From: Arctopsyche grandis | Lineage: Eukaryota; Arthropoda; Insecta; Trichoptera; Hydropsychidae | Direction of reading: 5' to 3' | Assembly (NCBI RefSeq): GCF_051622035.1 | Contig: NC_135365.1 | Location: forward strand, 10,520,001-10,584,000 | Length of the DNA: 64,000 nt | Part shown: piece by piece, positions 1-11,542 of the stretch | How the letters are laid out: each line of letters opens with the position of its first letter | Numbering within the stretch: the first letter of the stretch is position 1 | Position numbers and translations under genes: made by a program | The notes under the pieces: generated by a model | The model's database searches: none | What the model saw: only the letters and a program-made list of their open reading frames with translations | Told to the model about the DNA's origin: nothing

Positions 1-1040
1 TTATACATATTACGCATACATTTTTGACATATTCATTACTTTAAGAGTCGGTTTATAGCAAATTTAGGAACAAACACAATTATCAAAAAATCAAAAAAAC
101 CACAAAGATTGTAATAATAATATCACAGTTTGAAGGATGAATAAAGCCAATGACTTTATCTATGTTTAGTGATTTAATTGACTTACAATGATACCTCGAA
201 TCTTACATACAATGATACCTCGATTGGTTTTGTTTCAGTTTAACATATAATTTCAAGGGTCATTACTTTGCATTTTAGACTTATTTAACTAATAAAAAAA
301 GAGTAAGTGCCGATAATCTGGTCAAGCATTAAATTTTGTACATATCTAGAGTTGAAATCAATATCAACAATTATGCTTCTATTTTCAATAGTCAGCTATT
401 TTATTAGCCGGTTTCACAACGTCATTAAAATTATATTGAAGATAAAACATTTTTTGGGGTTATTAATCAAGCAAATGTTATCTCGTATATATGTATGTAT
501 ACCTTTAAATTTTGTATAATACTGGAGTGTTCTTTTTGGTTGCAAAAGTGAAAGTTTGAGTGAAAATTTAAGCAGTTTGCCGAATTCGACCATCGATAAT
601 CTTATTATTTATTTAAAAATGTGAGAAGACGATTATTTTAATATCAGGTGGGCGGATATTTTTGTGCGATTTTTCAATCTATCATTTTAAAAACATGTTT
701 TTCAATCTATCATTTAAAAAACATGTTTTTCTGTGGTATAATAGCACAGCATAACCGTTTAAACAATCTTGTGCTAACCCTTTGAATTTAAGTTTGTTTG
801 GAAAAAATCTGTTTTTTACTGCAAAAGATGTGAATGAATATCGCATTTAAATCTGAGTTTGCAAATTTATCTAACTCAATTGTTGTAGCGGTTCCAATAA
901 AATTTGCTCCTCCCCCTTCTTGCAAATTTGTCTAGTCCGAATCCGTAGATTGTGTCAAGCATATATATGTACATATGCTTTCGGTTTTTAATTAATATTT
1001 ATTTATTTAATTTAATTTATTATTTTAAAATAATAACAAC
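1..1040. other. AT-rich non-coding DNA with short direct repeats
   Basis: No gene is seen. Two imperfect direct repeats are visible: a roughly 20-base unit around 183-222 (TACAATGATACCTCGA twice) and a roughly 28-base unit at about 671-726 (TTTTTCAATCTATCATTT twice). The segment 985-1040 is the AAATAAATA-type tail of the minus-strand retroposon whose hairpin follows it. Confidence 0.6.
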
Positions 1041-1092
1041 AATAAAATGACCAGTGTGACCTGACAGGTTGCCCCAAAGCGTCACACCGGTC
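985..1092 (-). mobile_element. 3' end of a short retroposon, hairpin variant D
   Basis: Read on the minus strand, a 12-bp stem (GACCGGTGTGAC paired with GTCACACTGGTC, one G-U pair) at 1049-1092 closes a 20-nt loop GCTTTGGGGCAACCTGTCAG. An A/T tail rich in AAATAAATA follows down to about 985. The loop matches the 3' hairpin loops of the SINEs elsewhere in this window although the stem sequence is unrelated. The body above 1092 was not recognised. I infer a heavily 5'-truncated retroposon sharing the same 3' signal. Confidence 0.65.
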
Positions 1093-1255
1093 TTATAATA
1101 TAATATGCATACCTACATACATTGTATACTTGTATACATATGTACGTAAACAGTTAGTCATAGTGTCGATTTGGGTGACTTTTCAAGGCACTATGGCATA
1201 TACATATGTATGTACATAAAATAAATAAATAAATAAATACATATACATGTATGTA

Positions 1256-1490
1256 AGTTCACTTGGCTTAATTTCAAGAAATATTTCGCAAAACATTAAA
1301 TATAAAGTTTTGTGTTTTACACTATTTAAAAATACTGGTGGCCTTTAGTAAATTTATTTTGCATTTCCAAGATTCTGTACATATCGAATTAAAAGTAGTG
1401 ATAGTAATTTGTGAAATGAATCAGATTGAAATAGTGTTTTTGGAACTGAAATTGAACTTCCACCACTTTCAAATATAATGGCTCATTTAT
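1256..1490 (+). repeat. Dispersed repeat K, copy 1
   Basis: About 235 bases align with segments at 2345-2580 and 6030-6200 in the same orientation. Shared landmarks are ATTTCGCAAAACATTAA, a TACTGGTGGCCT block, AAGTAGTGATAG and GGAACT..AAATTGA. No coding capacity or terminal repeat was recognised. One copy lies just upstream of the Kelch pseudogene and another in its third coding intron. Confidence 0.7.
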
Positions 1491-1742
1491 GAAAAATTAA
1501 TAAAATAAAGATACATTTTTGGTAAATAATGATTATATATATGTTTCAATCCAGCAATGGGTTGAGCTATGTACATTTACATACATACATATATCGTAAT
1601 AAAACCGCAGAGTGATAGCGCTTGAACTCATTCACTGTATTTCTGTCCAATTGGTAAGTCGAACTTTATTATTCTTTGCACATATTTCTTTGGTGGATAA
1701 TTTTCAATTTGTGTCAGTAAAAAACTAAGAATATATCATAAG

Positions 1743-3465
1743 ATGTTCGTAGTGAAAGCCAAGTCAGATTTTGCAGCAAAACGAATAAAATATTTGTATG
1801 CTGATACGAAGCAAAAAAAATACTACGACTCCATTTTTACTGCTCAAAACCGGAGGTATTTTTATTCGAATAAAAAAATACGATATTCTGTAGTCAGTTT
1901 TAATTTTTCATAATTGCAGCTTCCACGTGCATTTGATCGTGTTATCGGCGTGCAGCGAATTCTTTGGGCAATACGAAGATACAGTAAGTGAAATTTTTTC
2001 CGGCTTTAAGGTCAAAGTTATCGATGCATTACTGAAGTATTGTTACACTGGAGAAATAAGTATGAGTCATTAAATATCTAAAATGATTCGAAACGCATTC
2101 TCTAGAATTTAAATATAATTTAAGGTATAGACGACCATGACTTCGAAAAATTAATGGAGCTGGCCAATCTACTAAAAGTGAAAATTCCACCGCAATTTAA
2201 AACGGTCGATCTTTCTAACTGTCTGGAAGTATTGAAACTAACGGAAGATTTCGAATTAAATAAACAGGCATTTGCTTTGATTCTGGAAAATTTTGAGACG
2301 GTGAGTGTTTATTATATGACCCGTTATAATTGAAGCTCCACAAGTCCGCTTTCCTTCATTTTGAGAAATATCTCGCAAAACATTAAGTGTTATGTTTCGC
2401 GTTTAACAATATTTAAAATACTGGTGGCCTGTTTATTTTACTTTTTCAAGACATGTCAAACTTTCTCGACATGTCGAATTAAAAGAAGTGATAGAAATTT
2501 GTGAATTGAGTCAAACAGAAAAATTGTATTTGGAACTAAAAATTGATGTTCTACCACTTTAAAATATATGTGCTGTAATTTAATTTAATTTCTGTTTTAG
2601 TTGTACAAAACACAATACTTTCTCAATCTATTAGCCAACACTGTATTCGTAATCTTGGATTTGGACAATTTGATCGTCCCTTCCGAAGAAACTGTATTCA
2701 ATTCTGTGAAATTATGGATAAATTATGATGAAGCTAGCCGTAAAAATGACTTAGTTAAGCTAATGAGTACCGTCAGGTTATCCTTGCTTTCGTCCGAGGT
2801 ATTTTAGAGTTATTTATTATTATAGTTTATTGAAAAGAAATTGGAATAATGTGTTATATTTTCAGTTTATTGTCAGGGAAGTAATGATGTTCTGTACTTC
2901 GAGTGAAGAGTGTATGGTTTCTCTTAGACAAGCAATTTTAGACAAGATTTCAAGATTAAGATGATTCAGAAACGAGATACTCATTCGGTGAATATCAAAT
3001 AATTTATTTACTTACAACTATCAGAAATAATATAAAATTAACTTAATTTTGATTTCACCATTTTTAGAGCGTCGTATTCAAAGGTAAACTTTTTGTAGCT
3101 GGTGGCACTGACCATCCAATGGGTACTGTTTTAGATAGTGTCGAGCATTACGATCCAATTGCAAATCTGTAGACAGCATTCACCAAACTACTGAAACCTG
3201 TATTCGGAATCAGTCTATGTTGTTTTCGAGATCAATTACTTAGCATTGGTGAACTTTTTTTTTATATAACTTAATTTTAATTTATAGACCTGAATGTGTA
3301 ATGCAATTATTGCTTTGATTTTCAGGTGGAACTGGTGGTTGGCTTTACATAAAAGATGTTTGGGAATATGAGGAGAAAAGCAAAACTTGGAAAGCTTTGA
3401 CAAGTCTTAGCGTAGGGAGAAGTCATTCGATTGCACATTTCATTCCATACGATTCAATTATTTGA
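1743..3465 (+). pseudogene. BTB-BACK-Kelch (Kelch-like) gene, seven exons, disrupted
   Basis: Intact family members are usually substrate adaptors for Cullin-3 ubiquitin ligases: the BTB domain binds Cul3 and the Kelch blades bind substrate. Exons read 1743-1855, 1920-2059, 2125-2300, 2601-2798, 2866-2987, 3068-3248 and 3326-3465. All have GT-AG borders, and the phases of the first four join without a break. Exons 1-3 encode the BTB fold (HLIVLSACSEFF, LLKYCYTGEI, LMELANLL). Exons 4-5 encode BACK (TVFNSVKLWINYDEA, LMSTVRLSLLSSE). Exons 6-7 carry only two Kelch repeats (KLFVAGGTD, DSVEHYDP, DVWEYEEKSKTWKAL) rather than the usual six or so. Two defects are visible. In exon 5 the frame stops at 2962-2964, while an alternative frame runs open to the donor at 2987, which suggests a one-base loss. 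In exon 6 the conserved Trp after the YDP motif is TAG at 3170-3172. The ATG at 1743 directly precedes the BTB; a 5' UTR intron at about 1654-1717 is possible. It could still be expressed as a short BTB-BACK protein. Confidence 0.85.
2345..2580 (+). repeat. Dispersed repeat K, copy 2, inside the Kelch pseudogene intron
   Basis: This fills most of the 2301-2600 intron and aligns along its length with 1256-1490 (ATCTCGCAAAACATTAA, ATACTGGTGGCCTG, GAAGTGATAGAAATTTGTG). Two copies around one small gene point either to repeated insertion or to a local duplication in which the repeat was carried along. Confidence 0.7.
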
Positions 3466-3495
3466 TCAACTACAGTTTTTTTTATATTATTTGAA

Positions 3496-3501
3496 AATAA
3501 A
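3496..3501 (+). promoter_or_regulatory. Polyadenylation signal AATAAA of the Kelch pseudogene
   Basis: A canonical AATAAA lies about 30 bases after the last in-frame stop (3463-3465), within a T-rich then A-rich context, as expected for a compact insect 3' UTR. It supports 3326-3465 as the last exon. Confidence 0.6.
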
Positions 3502-3680
3502 TGTAAAATAATATAATCATTATATTTTATTTATTTATTTGATCTTTTTTTATTAAGAAAATATGTACATACATACATCATATTTAACATGGCATGAATT
3601 TTCCTAAGATAACACATGTGGTTAGATAATTTTTGTATGATACATAAATAGCAACAATTTTTCAAACATAACAGGACATA

Positions 3681-3776
3681 GAATACAATAGGTATCTATA
3701 GATAATCAATGAATAGAATACAATAGATGACTATGGATAATCTATGAATACAATAGATATCTATGGATAATCAACA
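3681..3776 (+). repeat. Small minisatellite, about three units of 30-36 bases
   Basis: Three tandem units begin with AATACAATAG and continue with CTAT..GATAATC. Units differ by a few substitutions and small indels. No coding sense is seen. Confidence 0.7.
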
Positions 3777-3904
3777 AATTTTTTGATACACGGCAAATTT
3801 GCAAGAAATATTTATAACACTCAACAAAACTCTAGATGTTAATAACTCTAGAATTTAAGAGAAACTGAAGGGGATGATAGAAAAATCTGAAAATTCTAGC
3901 AGGA

Positions 3905-4025
3905 AACGGAGGATCTGTGTTTTAATAACCACAAGATCTCGCCAGTAGCGCAATTTGCTGGGACTTGAACCCACAAGTTCTCTATTGGTAGGCAATAGCT
4001 CCACCAATGTACTACGCTATATTTA
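3905..4025 (-). mobile_element. tRNA-derived SINE head of a different family, with a GACTCC-repeat element behind it
   Basis: On the minus strand there is an A-box-like TGGTGGAGC and, some 40 bases on, a B-box-like GTGGGTTCAAGTCCC, which are the internal pol III promoter elements of tRNA-derived SINEs. The arms do not form a clean tRNA cloverleaf, so it is not called as a tRNA gene. The sequence differs from the main SINE family of the window and resembles the tRNA-like head at 62105-62170. Confidence 0.5.
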
Positions 4026-4074
4026 ATACTATTCATTAAATAAAATAATAAAAAGCAGTAGGATTTGCTAGATT

Positions 4075-4145
4075 TTTTACGACTCCGACTCCGCTTGAAA
4101 TGCTCCAACCCCACGACTCCGACTCCGACTCAACAGCCCCGGTTA
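4075..4145 (+). repeat. GACTCC-repeat end of a dispersed element
   Basis: This is a run of ACTCCGACTCC units ending in CAACAGCCCC. The same kind of terminus bounds the element at 10276-10864, so this is probably one surviving end of a related copy. Confidence 0.55.
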
Positions 4146-5785
4146 ACATTATATGTGTAAATAGCAATGTATTGTCTTATAAGTGAATACATGCATTAGG
4201 ACATTGGGTACTAGCCGAATTGCCGCGAGTTGTTCAGGTGAGTGAAAGTTAGAAAAAAAATAGTTTTGTTTACATTTTGAACTAGTCTAAAATAGTATTT
4301 ATACAAAAAATTATGGTTCTAAACTAAAAATTGTAAATTTGTATAGCGTCTACGATTTCACATACTTTTATTATGTATGTAGGGCTTTCAACAAAAATTC
4401 GTCCAACACATTTAAAGTATACTTTGTGTAATGTTTGAATTTTTAATGTATTTGCCTTGTATCAAAATATTTGAATAAATATACATATGTAAAACTTCTC
4501 AGAGTATATTTCATATTATTCTGTGAATATGATAGAAATGAGTTGATTAATAAGAGCGATAATAATTTGTGGTTTGTATATATTATATTAAAAATATTTA
4601 ATTGAGGAAGTTTGTATCCACAAGGATTTTATACTGTCACTTCCGGTTGACGAATATTCGTTAAATTTGTTATTTGAATTATTAATATTTAAATTTCGCA
4701 TGATCACAAAACTTCGCATATTGTTACTAAGTACATAAATTATAAAATAAAAATCGCACACACATCACTCAAGCTACTGTTTAAATAAATCTGGATTATA
4801 ATCGCAGACTTGATAATTCCGGATAATATACGAGGAATACTAAATAACATTGCGTACGACTAATCTCCCAAATGCAGATTTAAGTCTGGAAAACGGGGAG
4901 CTTTTAGCCATTGCACATCCGAGGGTGAAATCCGATGCTAGCTGAGTTTGCATCGGACGATAAGTTGACTGTTTTTTTTTTAAGTCGGATGGGGTGCCGT
5001 TAGGCTATTAGATTAAAACTGTAGCAATAAGTGAAGTAAGAAGAGAAGAGGGTTGGGGGTGTAAATCACCAGGGCTTATTCACGCGAACGGAACAATTAG
5101 TCGCGGGGTAAGGAATGCGTGTTGTTTAATGAGTAACATGCGTCACTTTAACTAAATTATACGGAATTCTTCAACGAATGACCCGTGAATGGGTGCTATT
5201 TACCGTTGAAAATTAAATTCGATCTCGGGGAGATCCGTTACAGTATGTACGAGCAATCAAGACTGCTGGAACTTTCAATCTTATTTGCGCTCGAACAAAT
5301 TTTCAATAAGATGTCTAATTAAAATTCCTGTCAGATGCGATTTTTTTATCGAAAGATTTTTGGAATTTCAACTAAAGCAGGCAATGGTACCTACTATAGT
5401 TATATCGTCACTCAAACTATTGTTGTAAACCTTTTAAAGGTGGTTTTCGTCAAAAATTATGTTTCAATTTGGAATATTTAAATAAGTTGTTGAAACAGTT
5501 TTCATTAATTATTGATCTATGAGGCTTATAAGTAAGCAAAATAATATATTTGTTAAGGAATTATTTTTAAATAGAAATAAATCAAAACATAAACATTCTA
5601 ATTGTGTGATTCCACGAAAGTGGCGTGATTCCACCATTCTTCATTTCGAGGTATTTAATTTTATTTTATTTGTACAGGTATACAGCCGTTTTTTTATTTT
5701 TTACTAACACGACATCTATTGCAACATAAGTATCATTCAAGGCAAATTAAAACCATCGATAATCAAACATTACAATCGTCATAAA
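4146..5785. other. Non-coding DNA with a GC-richer island and a small hairpin
   Basis: No gene is seen. The AT-rich background gives way to a GC-richer island at about 4850-5290. Inside it TCCGATGC (4931-4938) and GCATCGGA (4950-4957) form a perfect 8-bp stem with an 11-base loop. The remainder is AT-rich and featureless. Confidence 0.5.
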
Positions 5786-6025
5786 GACATCAATGGACAA
5801 ATTTTTGCACCATTTTAAATATAAACAAGTTATGAGATGCTTTAAACTCAAATTTTGCGAGTAATAGGATGGAATGCCAAATTATTGGAACCATTTCTAA
5901 TGAAATCAGATAAATTGGCAAACTTTGAAAGGAAACGATCGACTTTGGAGTCACATATCTAACAGCAACAAAGCAACAAAGTCAGAGATAACCCGTGACC
6001 ACACAATCGAAAGCACTACAACAAC
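5786..6025 (-). mobile_element. tRNA-derived SINE, degraded copy
   Basis: Read on the minus strand it contains the family body: the GATCGTTTCC block, GCCAATTTATCTGATTTCAT, a GGTTCC-like block, CTCGCAAA and TCCATTGATGTC. A weak B box (CACGGGTTAT) lies near 5995. The A-box region and the 3' hairpin are not recognisable, so it is an old copy. Confidence 0.65.
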
Positions 6026-6029
6026 GTAT

Positions 6030-6200
6030 GTTGTTGGTTATTTAGCGTTTTGGGTTTTACAATATTTAATAAAAAATGCTAGTAGCCTGTAATAAATTTA
6101 ATTTGCTTTTCCGGGATTTTGGACTAGTAGTGATAACAATTTGTGAATTAAGTCAAACTAAAATAGTGTTTTGCAACAGAAAATTGACTTACATCATCAT
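6030..6200 (+). repeat. Dispersed repeat K, copy 3, truncated
   Basis: It aligns with 1256-1490 and 2345-2580 (GTTTTACAATATTTAA, TAGTAGCCTGTAATAAATTTA, AGTAGTGATAACAATTTGTGAATTAAGTCAAAC). It abuts the SINE at 5786-6025. Confidence 0.65.
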
Positions 6201-7896
6201 TGAAGTAAAAAAATATATATGAGAGATAATGAGAGCCTATAATGCAAAATTTATAAGACATATGTAGTGTGAAAATGAAAAAGTTATAGGCATTTAAACA
6301 TATAAAATCTGACAAAGCGCGCGGGTGGTAGGGAAGCAGATAAATACGGCAACTTACCATTAGACGTCAAGAAGATCGAAATTGTAGCATTTTTTAAACG
6401 GGTCTATTACGATTACGATTTATACATATATTTATACATACCAAACCGAGCAAAATGGCAAAAGTTGAAAACGATCAAAAAAGTGTGGATATCAAACTCA
6501 AATTTTGTCAAACAAAAATTCGAAAGCAAACTGATATGAGGCTTGTAATAACCTTTACCACTGTTTAATTTTGTAGTTGTGACGGCGGCAAAGCTTGCAA
6601 AAAATATACAAACACAATATAAGTTTTATGTTTTAAGTAAAGTGACATTTTCTCAAGTTTAGCTTTATGTATAATGTTACAAATACTTCTATGCCTTTTT
6701 ATTGGGAATAAATTACGTCTTTTTTAACCCTTGCATATGTACATATATATGTATATGAATGTTTAAATTTTACAAAATGACATGAAATATTCATTTTAAA
6801 ACAGTCATATTCACAACTGAAACGGATAACATCCTCATCTGAAAGTTTGATTTGACTGCATCAAGTGTAGCCCCAGGTAACGTTTTAAGACGACTAACTT
6901 TGAACACATTTAGTTGGATGAAACTTTTTTGAAGTATCTTTATTTACAAAAAAAAGACATCTTTTTATATTTAGAAAGTTTTAGACGTTTTTATAAATTA
7001 ATACTACCTGTGTATGTAATTATATCCAGGATATTGAATTTTTGAAATCGCTAAATATGTTTGTATACTAAAATTCATAACAAGATTTTCTCAAGTATTC
7101 ATAAACACGATCCACAGGAATGAGGCATACGACTATTAAATATCATATTATAAAAATGTGAGCATATATACTACGTACGTATGTATATATACTAACGATT
7201 ATGCCAGAGCACGCGTAACTTCACAATCCACAAATTCGGTCTTTGTCCAATCGCGCAACATCTGCCACAACACACCCACATATACACCCCATGAAAATCC
7301 TTTATTTCATTGTTTGTTTTGCCGCTATATGTATGTAGGTAAGCAAGCAAGCACTTGGCCCCACTTTACAACCCCCGTGCCACCAAAGCGCACCCCCACA
7401 CCCCCGAGGGCGACAATTTGACTGATGGGCGAGGCGATACCGGCTAAAATTATGGGGTGTAAATTGATTTCTATTGATTTATACGTGTTTCTGACGAGAA
7501 ACGCCATCGCGTGAGCAGCTCGCGACCGTCGATGTTTAGTAATGGTGGTCGAGCACGGCCAACTTCCAAAGTCGATATCCCGGGGATATCCTGGCGATGT
7601 CGGATAACCATGCTATTTTTATGTCAAATCGGAACACTGTCCTTTGACTCCATTCTAGGAAAGCCAAAGGAATCAAAACCACTGTAACAAAAGATTTTTC
7701 TCTATATAAGAAAAACATACATAATTTCGAGTAAATTTGAGTATCGTCAAAAGATGAGTTAACAATTTGAGTTCATTAATAAAATATTTAAATCTGATTA
7801 GCAGCACAGTAGAAATACTCAAAATCATATATAGTATGGTTTTTTTTAATCGAACTAACCTAACCAGTATGAAAACCCGGAACCTCTCATTTACTA
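6201..7896. other. Non-coding DNA; GC-richer island at about 7160-7720
   Basis: No gene is recognised. The 87-aa open frame at 7158-7421 has low-complexity composition and no family signature. The island around 7200-7720 contains C-runs (CCACACCCCCGAGGG) and near-palindromic GATATCCCGGGGATATCC at about 7572-7589. The rest is AT-rich. Confidence 0.45.
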
Positions 7897-8337
7897 GCAA
7901 TATTTATTTTATTTCAATCAATAATGCACACTCGTCTTAACAGAATGTTCCAAAGTGACGAGTGTGGTATACATCGAATTATTAATTATTGATACCGGCA
8001 TAAAACCATATATTGTACAGAATATTGTATACAATATTGTAAAGAAGTATTTTATATACTATAAAAAACATCGATTACACATTAAAAATCGATCCAATGA
8101 TATATTTTTAAGAAGATGCTGAAAAACTCAAAACTTTGCGAGAAAATGAGTAAACGTTGGAAATTCGTTGGAACCGTTTCAATGAAAATCAGATAAATTT
8201 GTAAAATCTGATAGGAAACGATCGACCTGGAGTCACAAACCATGGTCTGGCCAACAACTACTAGTGGGAATCGAACCGTGACCACTCTGTTCGAAAGCAT
8301 TATACCCATATGCTAACCACTAGTCTATGCTACTGGT
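7897..8337 (-). mobile_element. tRNA-derived SINE, full-length, hairpin variant E
   Basis: On the minus strand the head begins near 8337 with CCAGTAGCATAGACTAGTGG (A box TAGTGGTTAGCAT) and the B box CACGGTTCGATTCCC lies near 8270. The shared body follows (GGTCGATCGTTTCCTATCAG). The 3' hairpin lies at 7928-7965: a perfect 9-bp stem ACACTCGTC/GACGAGTGT around the 20-nt loop ACTTTGGAACATTCTGTTAA. A short A/T tail ends at about 7897. The A box resembles tRNA-Asp or tRNA-Glu heads. Confidence 0.85.
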
Positions 8338-10275
8338 TATATGGTATATGCTACACTAACTATTGAGTTATAATATTGGGTATTATCTAATCCAATCCCC
8401 GATATTTGGTATTTTGTATATTATGTTACAGTGAATATGTATTCCCCTAGTTAAAGTATACTTTTATTAGTATAAGAATTTTACTGTATTCGTTGGGGGG
8501 TGGTGGCCTCGTGTTGAGGGCTTTAAGGGTCAAATTCCTTGACCTTTAAAGCGGGCTTAGAGTATAAGAATACTTTCATCAACTCAATCGGTGAAAGCAT
8601 ATCACCCAAATCAGGATATTGATAGCATGCTCCCAATAACCCCATTTGACAAAAAGGACTGAGAACTGTCCACTTTATGAAAAATAAGACATTAAATTCA
8701 GTTATAAAACTGTTCTCATATAAATCTATATTTAGAAAAACTACAGAAGTTGGCCTAAGTTCAAGAAGTTAGCCTTGTGATGTAATTAAATATTTAAACA
8801 CTGGAGAAGATAACGAAAAGCTTTTGTTGTTTTAGTGAAAGTATACTTTCACAGCTATAATAAAAATCACTGTAAAATATACATAAATAAGATTTGAAAG
8901 AAGAAAGTAGCTTTCTGATAAACATAAACGAAGTGAATAAGTACTTTGATACCTATTATTTATTCATTTTATTATAGAAACAAATAGTAAATAACATTAT
9001 TGAAAATAAAAATTGGTTCTACAACTCTATATCGATTAAGATACGAATTTTAAATAAAATAATCAGGAATTTGAAACAAAAAATAGTAATAAAAATATAA
9101 GGCCGTACTTACCGAGTCAGAAACTTTGCTTGATTTATTCATAACACTTAAGTAAAAACCAATTTACTCATATATTCAATTTACAATTTTTTCGTATGTT
9201 ATACTGCTATTGTTGAACTATGTATGTATGTATGTAGTATAGAAGCTACTTTACTATTTAATTTGTTTACAATATATTTAAACGAGGGCAAGCAATAATA
9301 AAACGAGTCAATGTGAACTAGAATGATACTAGATGAAGTGCAAGACTTGTATAGAAAAGTTGACTACAGTTAATTAAGCCACTAGTCATTTATTGAATAC
9401 GTATGTAGTATGTTAGCAATTTATTATAAATAATAGTTTTTTCGAAAATTAGTTAGGTTATTAAAATTAAATAATAATACAATGGGAGTATATACGCTTT
9501 TGAAAAATTTTTATAGTTAACTTTTATTAATAAATATATACATATATATAATTCTAATTAAAATAGACTAGGACTATCTCGTCTGGAATGTCCCAGTCAA
9601 AAAGGGATGTATGGTAAGCCTATATACAACGGGACGGGGATCGCATGACTAATGCTAGACAAATGGGCCTTGAAGGCTCAAGAAAACGCAGAAAAAGCAA
9701 ACGAGAGAGTCTCTCGACCAGCCGTGGAAAAATAATGGTCCTTTGGACTTTGGGGGTGGGCCTGGTGTGGTATCTCTCGGCACGCGCGTGTGGTCTTTCC
9801 GATAATTAATTATGTACCTTCTGGCCGCGTATATTAACGTGCGTGGACGCGTCAAATCCCAAACAAAAGACCGCTTTCAATCTCGTACTTTGGTCGGCGT
9901 CGACTCTTCAAAGGTGTAAATTATAGGTGAACTAGCCGTGAGATATGTCTAAAGTGCCGGGTAATGTTTCTCGGCGTTTATATTCTAGTAAAGCTCCGCT
10001 CAAATAATGAATTGCGTGAGATAAAACTGGTATTTCATTTGTTAAGATTATGTCGGAGTAAGCATGGATGTGCACATACATACATATAGTGAGGGTATTT
10101 TATAAGTTTGTTAAATAGAATGTTATATAATAAAATTGGATTAAATTTCATTGGTTTAAAATAACGGAATCGGATGAACTTGCGGTTTTATTCAGATTAT
10201 TTTATTGCAATCATTGTTTTGTGCTTGTGATTTGTACACATTATTTGAATTAAAAAAGTATCATTAAAGTAATAC
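8338..10275. other. Non-coding DNA; GC-richer island at about 9590-10020
   Basis: No gene is recognised. An imperfect inverted repeat around TTTAAGGGTCAA and TTGACCTTTAAA sits at about 8520-8550. Long AT-rich stretches flank a GC-richer island at 9590-10020 whose short open frames have no family signature. Confidence 0.45.
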
Positions 10276-10864
10276 CAAGGCTGTGGAGTCGGATCGAAAT
10301 CCACCGACCCCGACTCCGACTTTATTTGACTCTCACTCTAACTCTCAGTCCGACTCTAACTTGAACAGTTTTAGTAAGATCGACTTTTCATTCCAACGTT
10401 TGAAATTGTTAGTAATAAATAATAGCCATTTTAAAAATATAAAAATCAAAAGGAATTAGTAAAATCGCTAAAAATTCACATTTTATCACAATTTATTGAA
10501 TTATTGGTAATCAAATAGGTATAAATTAAAAGTAAGTACATTAATAGTATATATGTATGAATTTTTTACACAAATAAATCATTGCAAAAATTGAGAGTAA
10601 AAGCAATTAGAATAAAAGAGTATGAGACAGAGAAAACAATAGATGTTCGTCTCAAAACATCAAAATACTTGCAATAGTGATGTAATTTAAAATAATGATT
10701 TTTATAAAGAAATTATTAAATTTAAATTTATTAGTGGATTTACTTCAACAAAATTGGAGTCTCTAGTTGACACATACATAATACTATGAATTAAAGAAAA
10801 TAATAAAACGGAGTCGGATTTCTTTGATTTATTACAACTCCGACTCCGACTCCATTGTTCTGTT
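10276..10864. mobile_element. Non-autonomous DNA element with GGAGTCGG-type inverted ends
   Basis: The left end CAAGGCTGTGGAGTCGG and the inverse of the right end, CAGAACAATGGAGTCGG, share an inverted GGAGTCGG core. Both ends carry further CGACTCC repeats, and the interior of about 560 bases is AT-rich without coding capacity. I infer a MITE-like or Helitron-like non-autonomous element; a target-site duplication was not established. Confidence 0.55.
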
Positions 10865-11214
10865 TATCACAGTCAAGGAATTTCATATATTTTTAGCACA
10901 ACTACAAATTGACTAATAAATTATCATCATTATTAACTGTCATCCCACCTATTATACATATATTCACTGATGTATTATTTCATTGCAAAAAATAATGAAA
11001 GCAATTTTAAATATTAAAATTATTAATACAGATTCTAAAGCCTAGATGAATACCGTAATTTAGAAAATATCTCTTTTATATGTATTTTATACATAATTCA
11101 CTTACTACAAATGGATGGCATGAAATGACAGCATTTTCAAATTAACTTTGGCTTTATCTATGTACATATTTATATTATACTTGCTAACAAAAAAATCAAA
11201 ATAATATTTCATAT
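10865..11214. other. AT-rich non-coding DNA
   Basis: Nothing recognisable is seen in this stretch. Confidence 0.5.
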
Positions 11215-11542
11215 ATTATAAATGCTCCTTTGCCTGAAAAAAATGATCTAAGATCAATGTGTTTTGCCAGTGATGCTAATAGTTTTGTATGGATGGGAAA
11301 CTTGAACATTGAATGCCAAGATGGTATACAAAGTCCTATGCATTCAAACATGTATGGACCGCTATGTTCTCGGCATAACAAGAAGAGATAGGAAACCTGA
11401 TACGTGGGTGAGAAGTATGACAAGGGTAGTGGATATGGTCAAAACAGCTAAGAGATTTAAATGAAAAAGGGCGAGTTACGTATTTAAAAGAATGGACAAG
11501 AGTACTAGAATGGTACCCCAGTGATCTTTCGTCGGTCGTTAT
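11215..11542 (+). mobile_element. RTE-like LINE, C-terminal fragment, decayed
   Basis: One frame from about 11285 reads VLYGWET, a stop, then TLNAKM..., QTCMDRYVLGITRRDRKPDT, WVRSMTRVVDMVKTAKRFK, a stop and KRASYVFKRMDKSTR. This is the C-terminal region typical of RTE-type endonuclease-reverse transcriptases (consensus GITRRDR, WxRxxTRVxDV, KWxxAGHV). Both internal stops are TGA at positions where the family has Trp. The fragment begins at the same TTTGCCTGAAAAAAA point as the copy at 37495 and is fused at about 11543 to a SINE 3' part. Confidence 0.8.

Noticed and set aside
7850..7870. AACCTAACC block, and TTAGG-like words at about 55060, as interstitial telomere repeats
   Set aside because: Only one or two imperfect units of the insect TTAGG repeat are present, within chance expectation.
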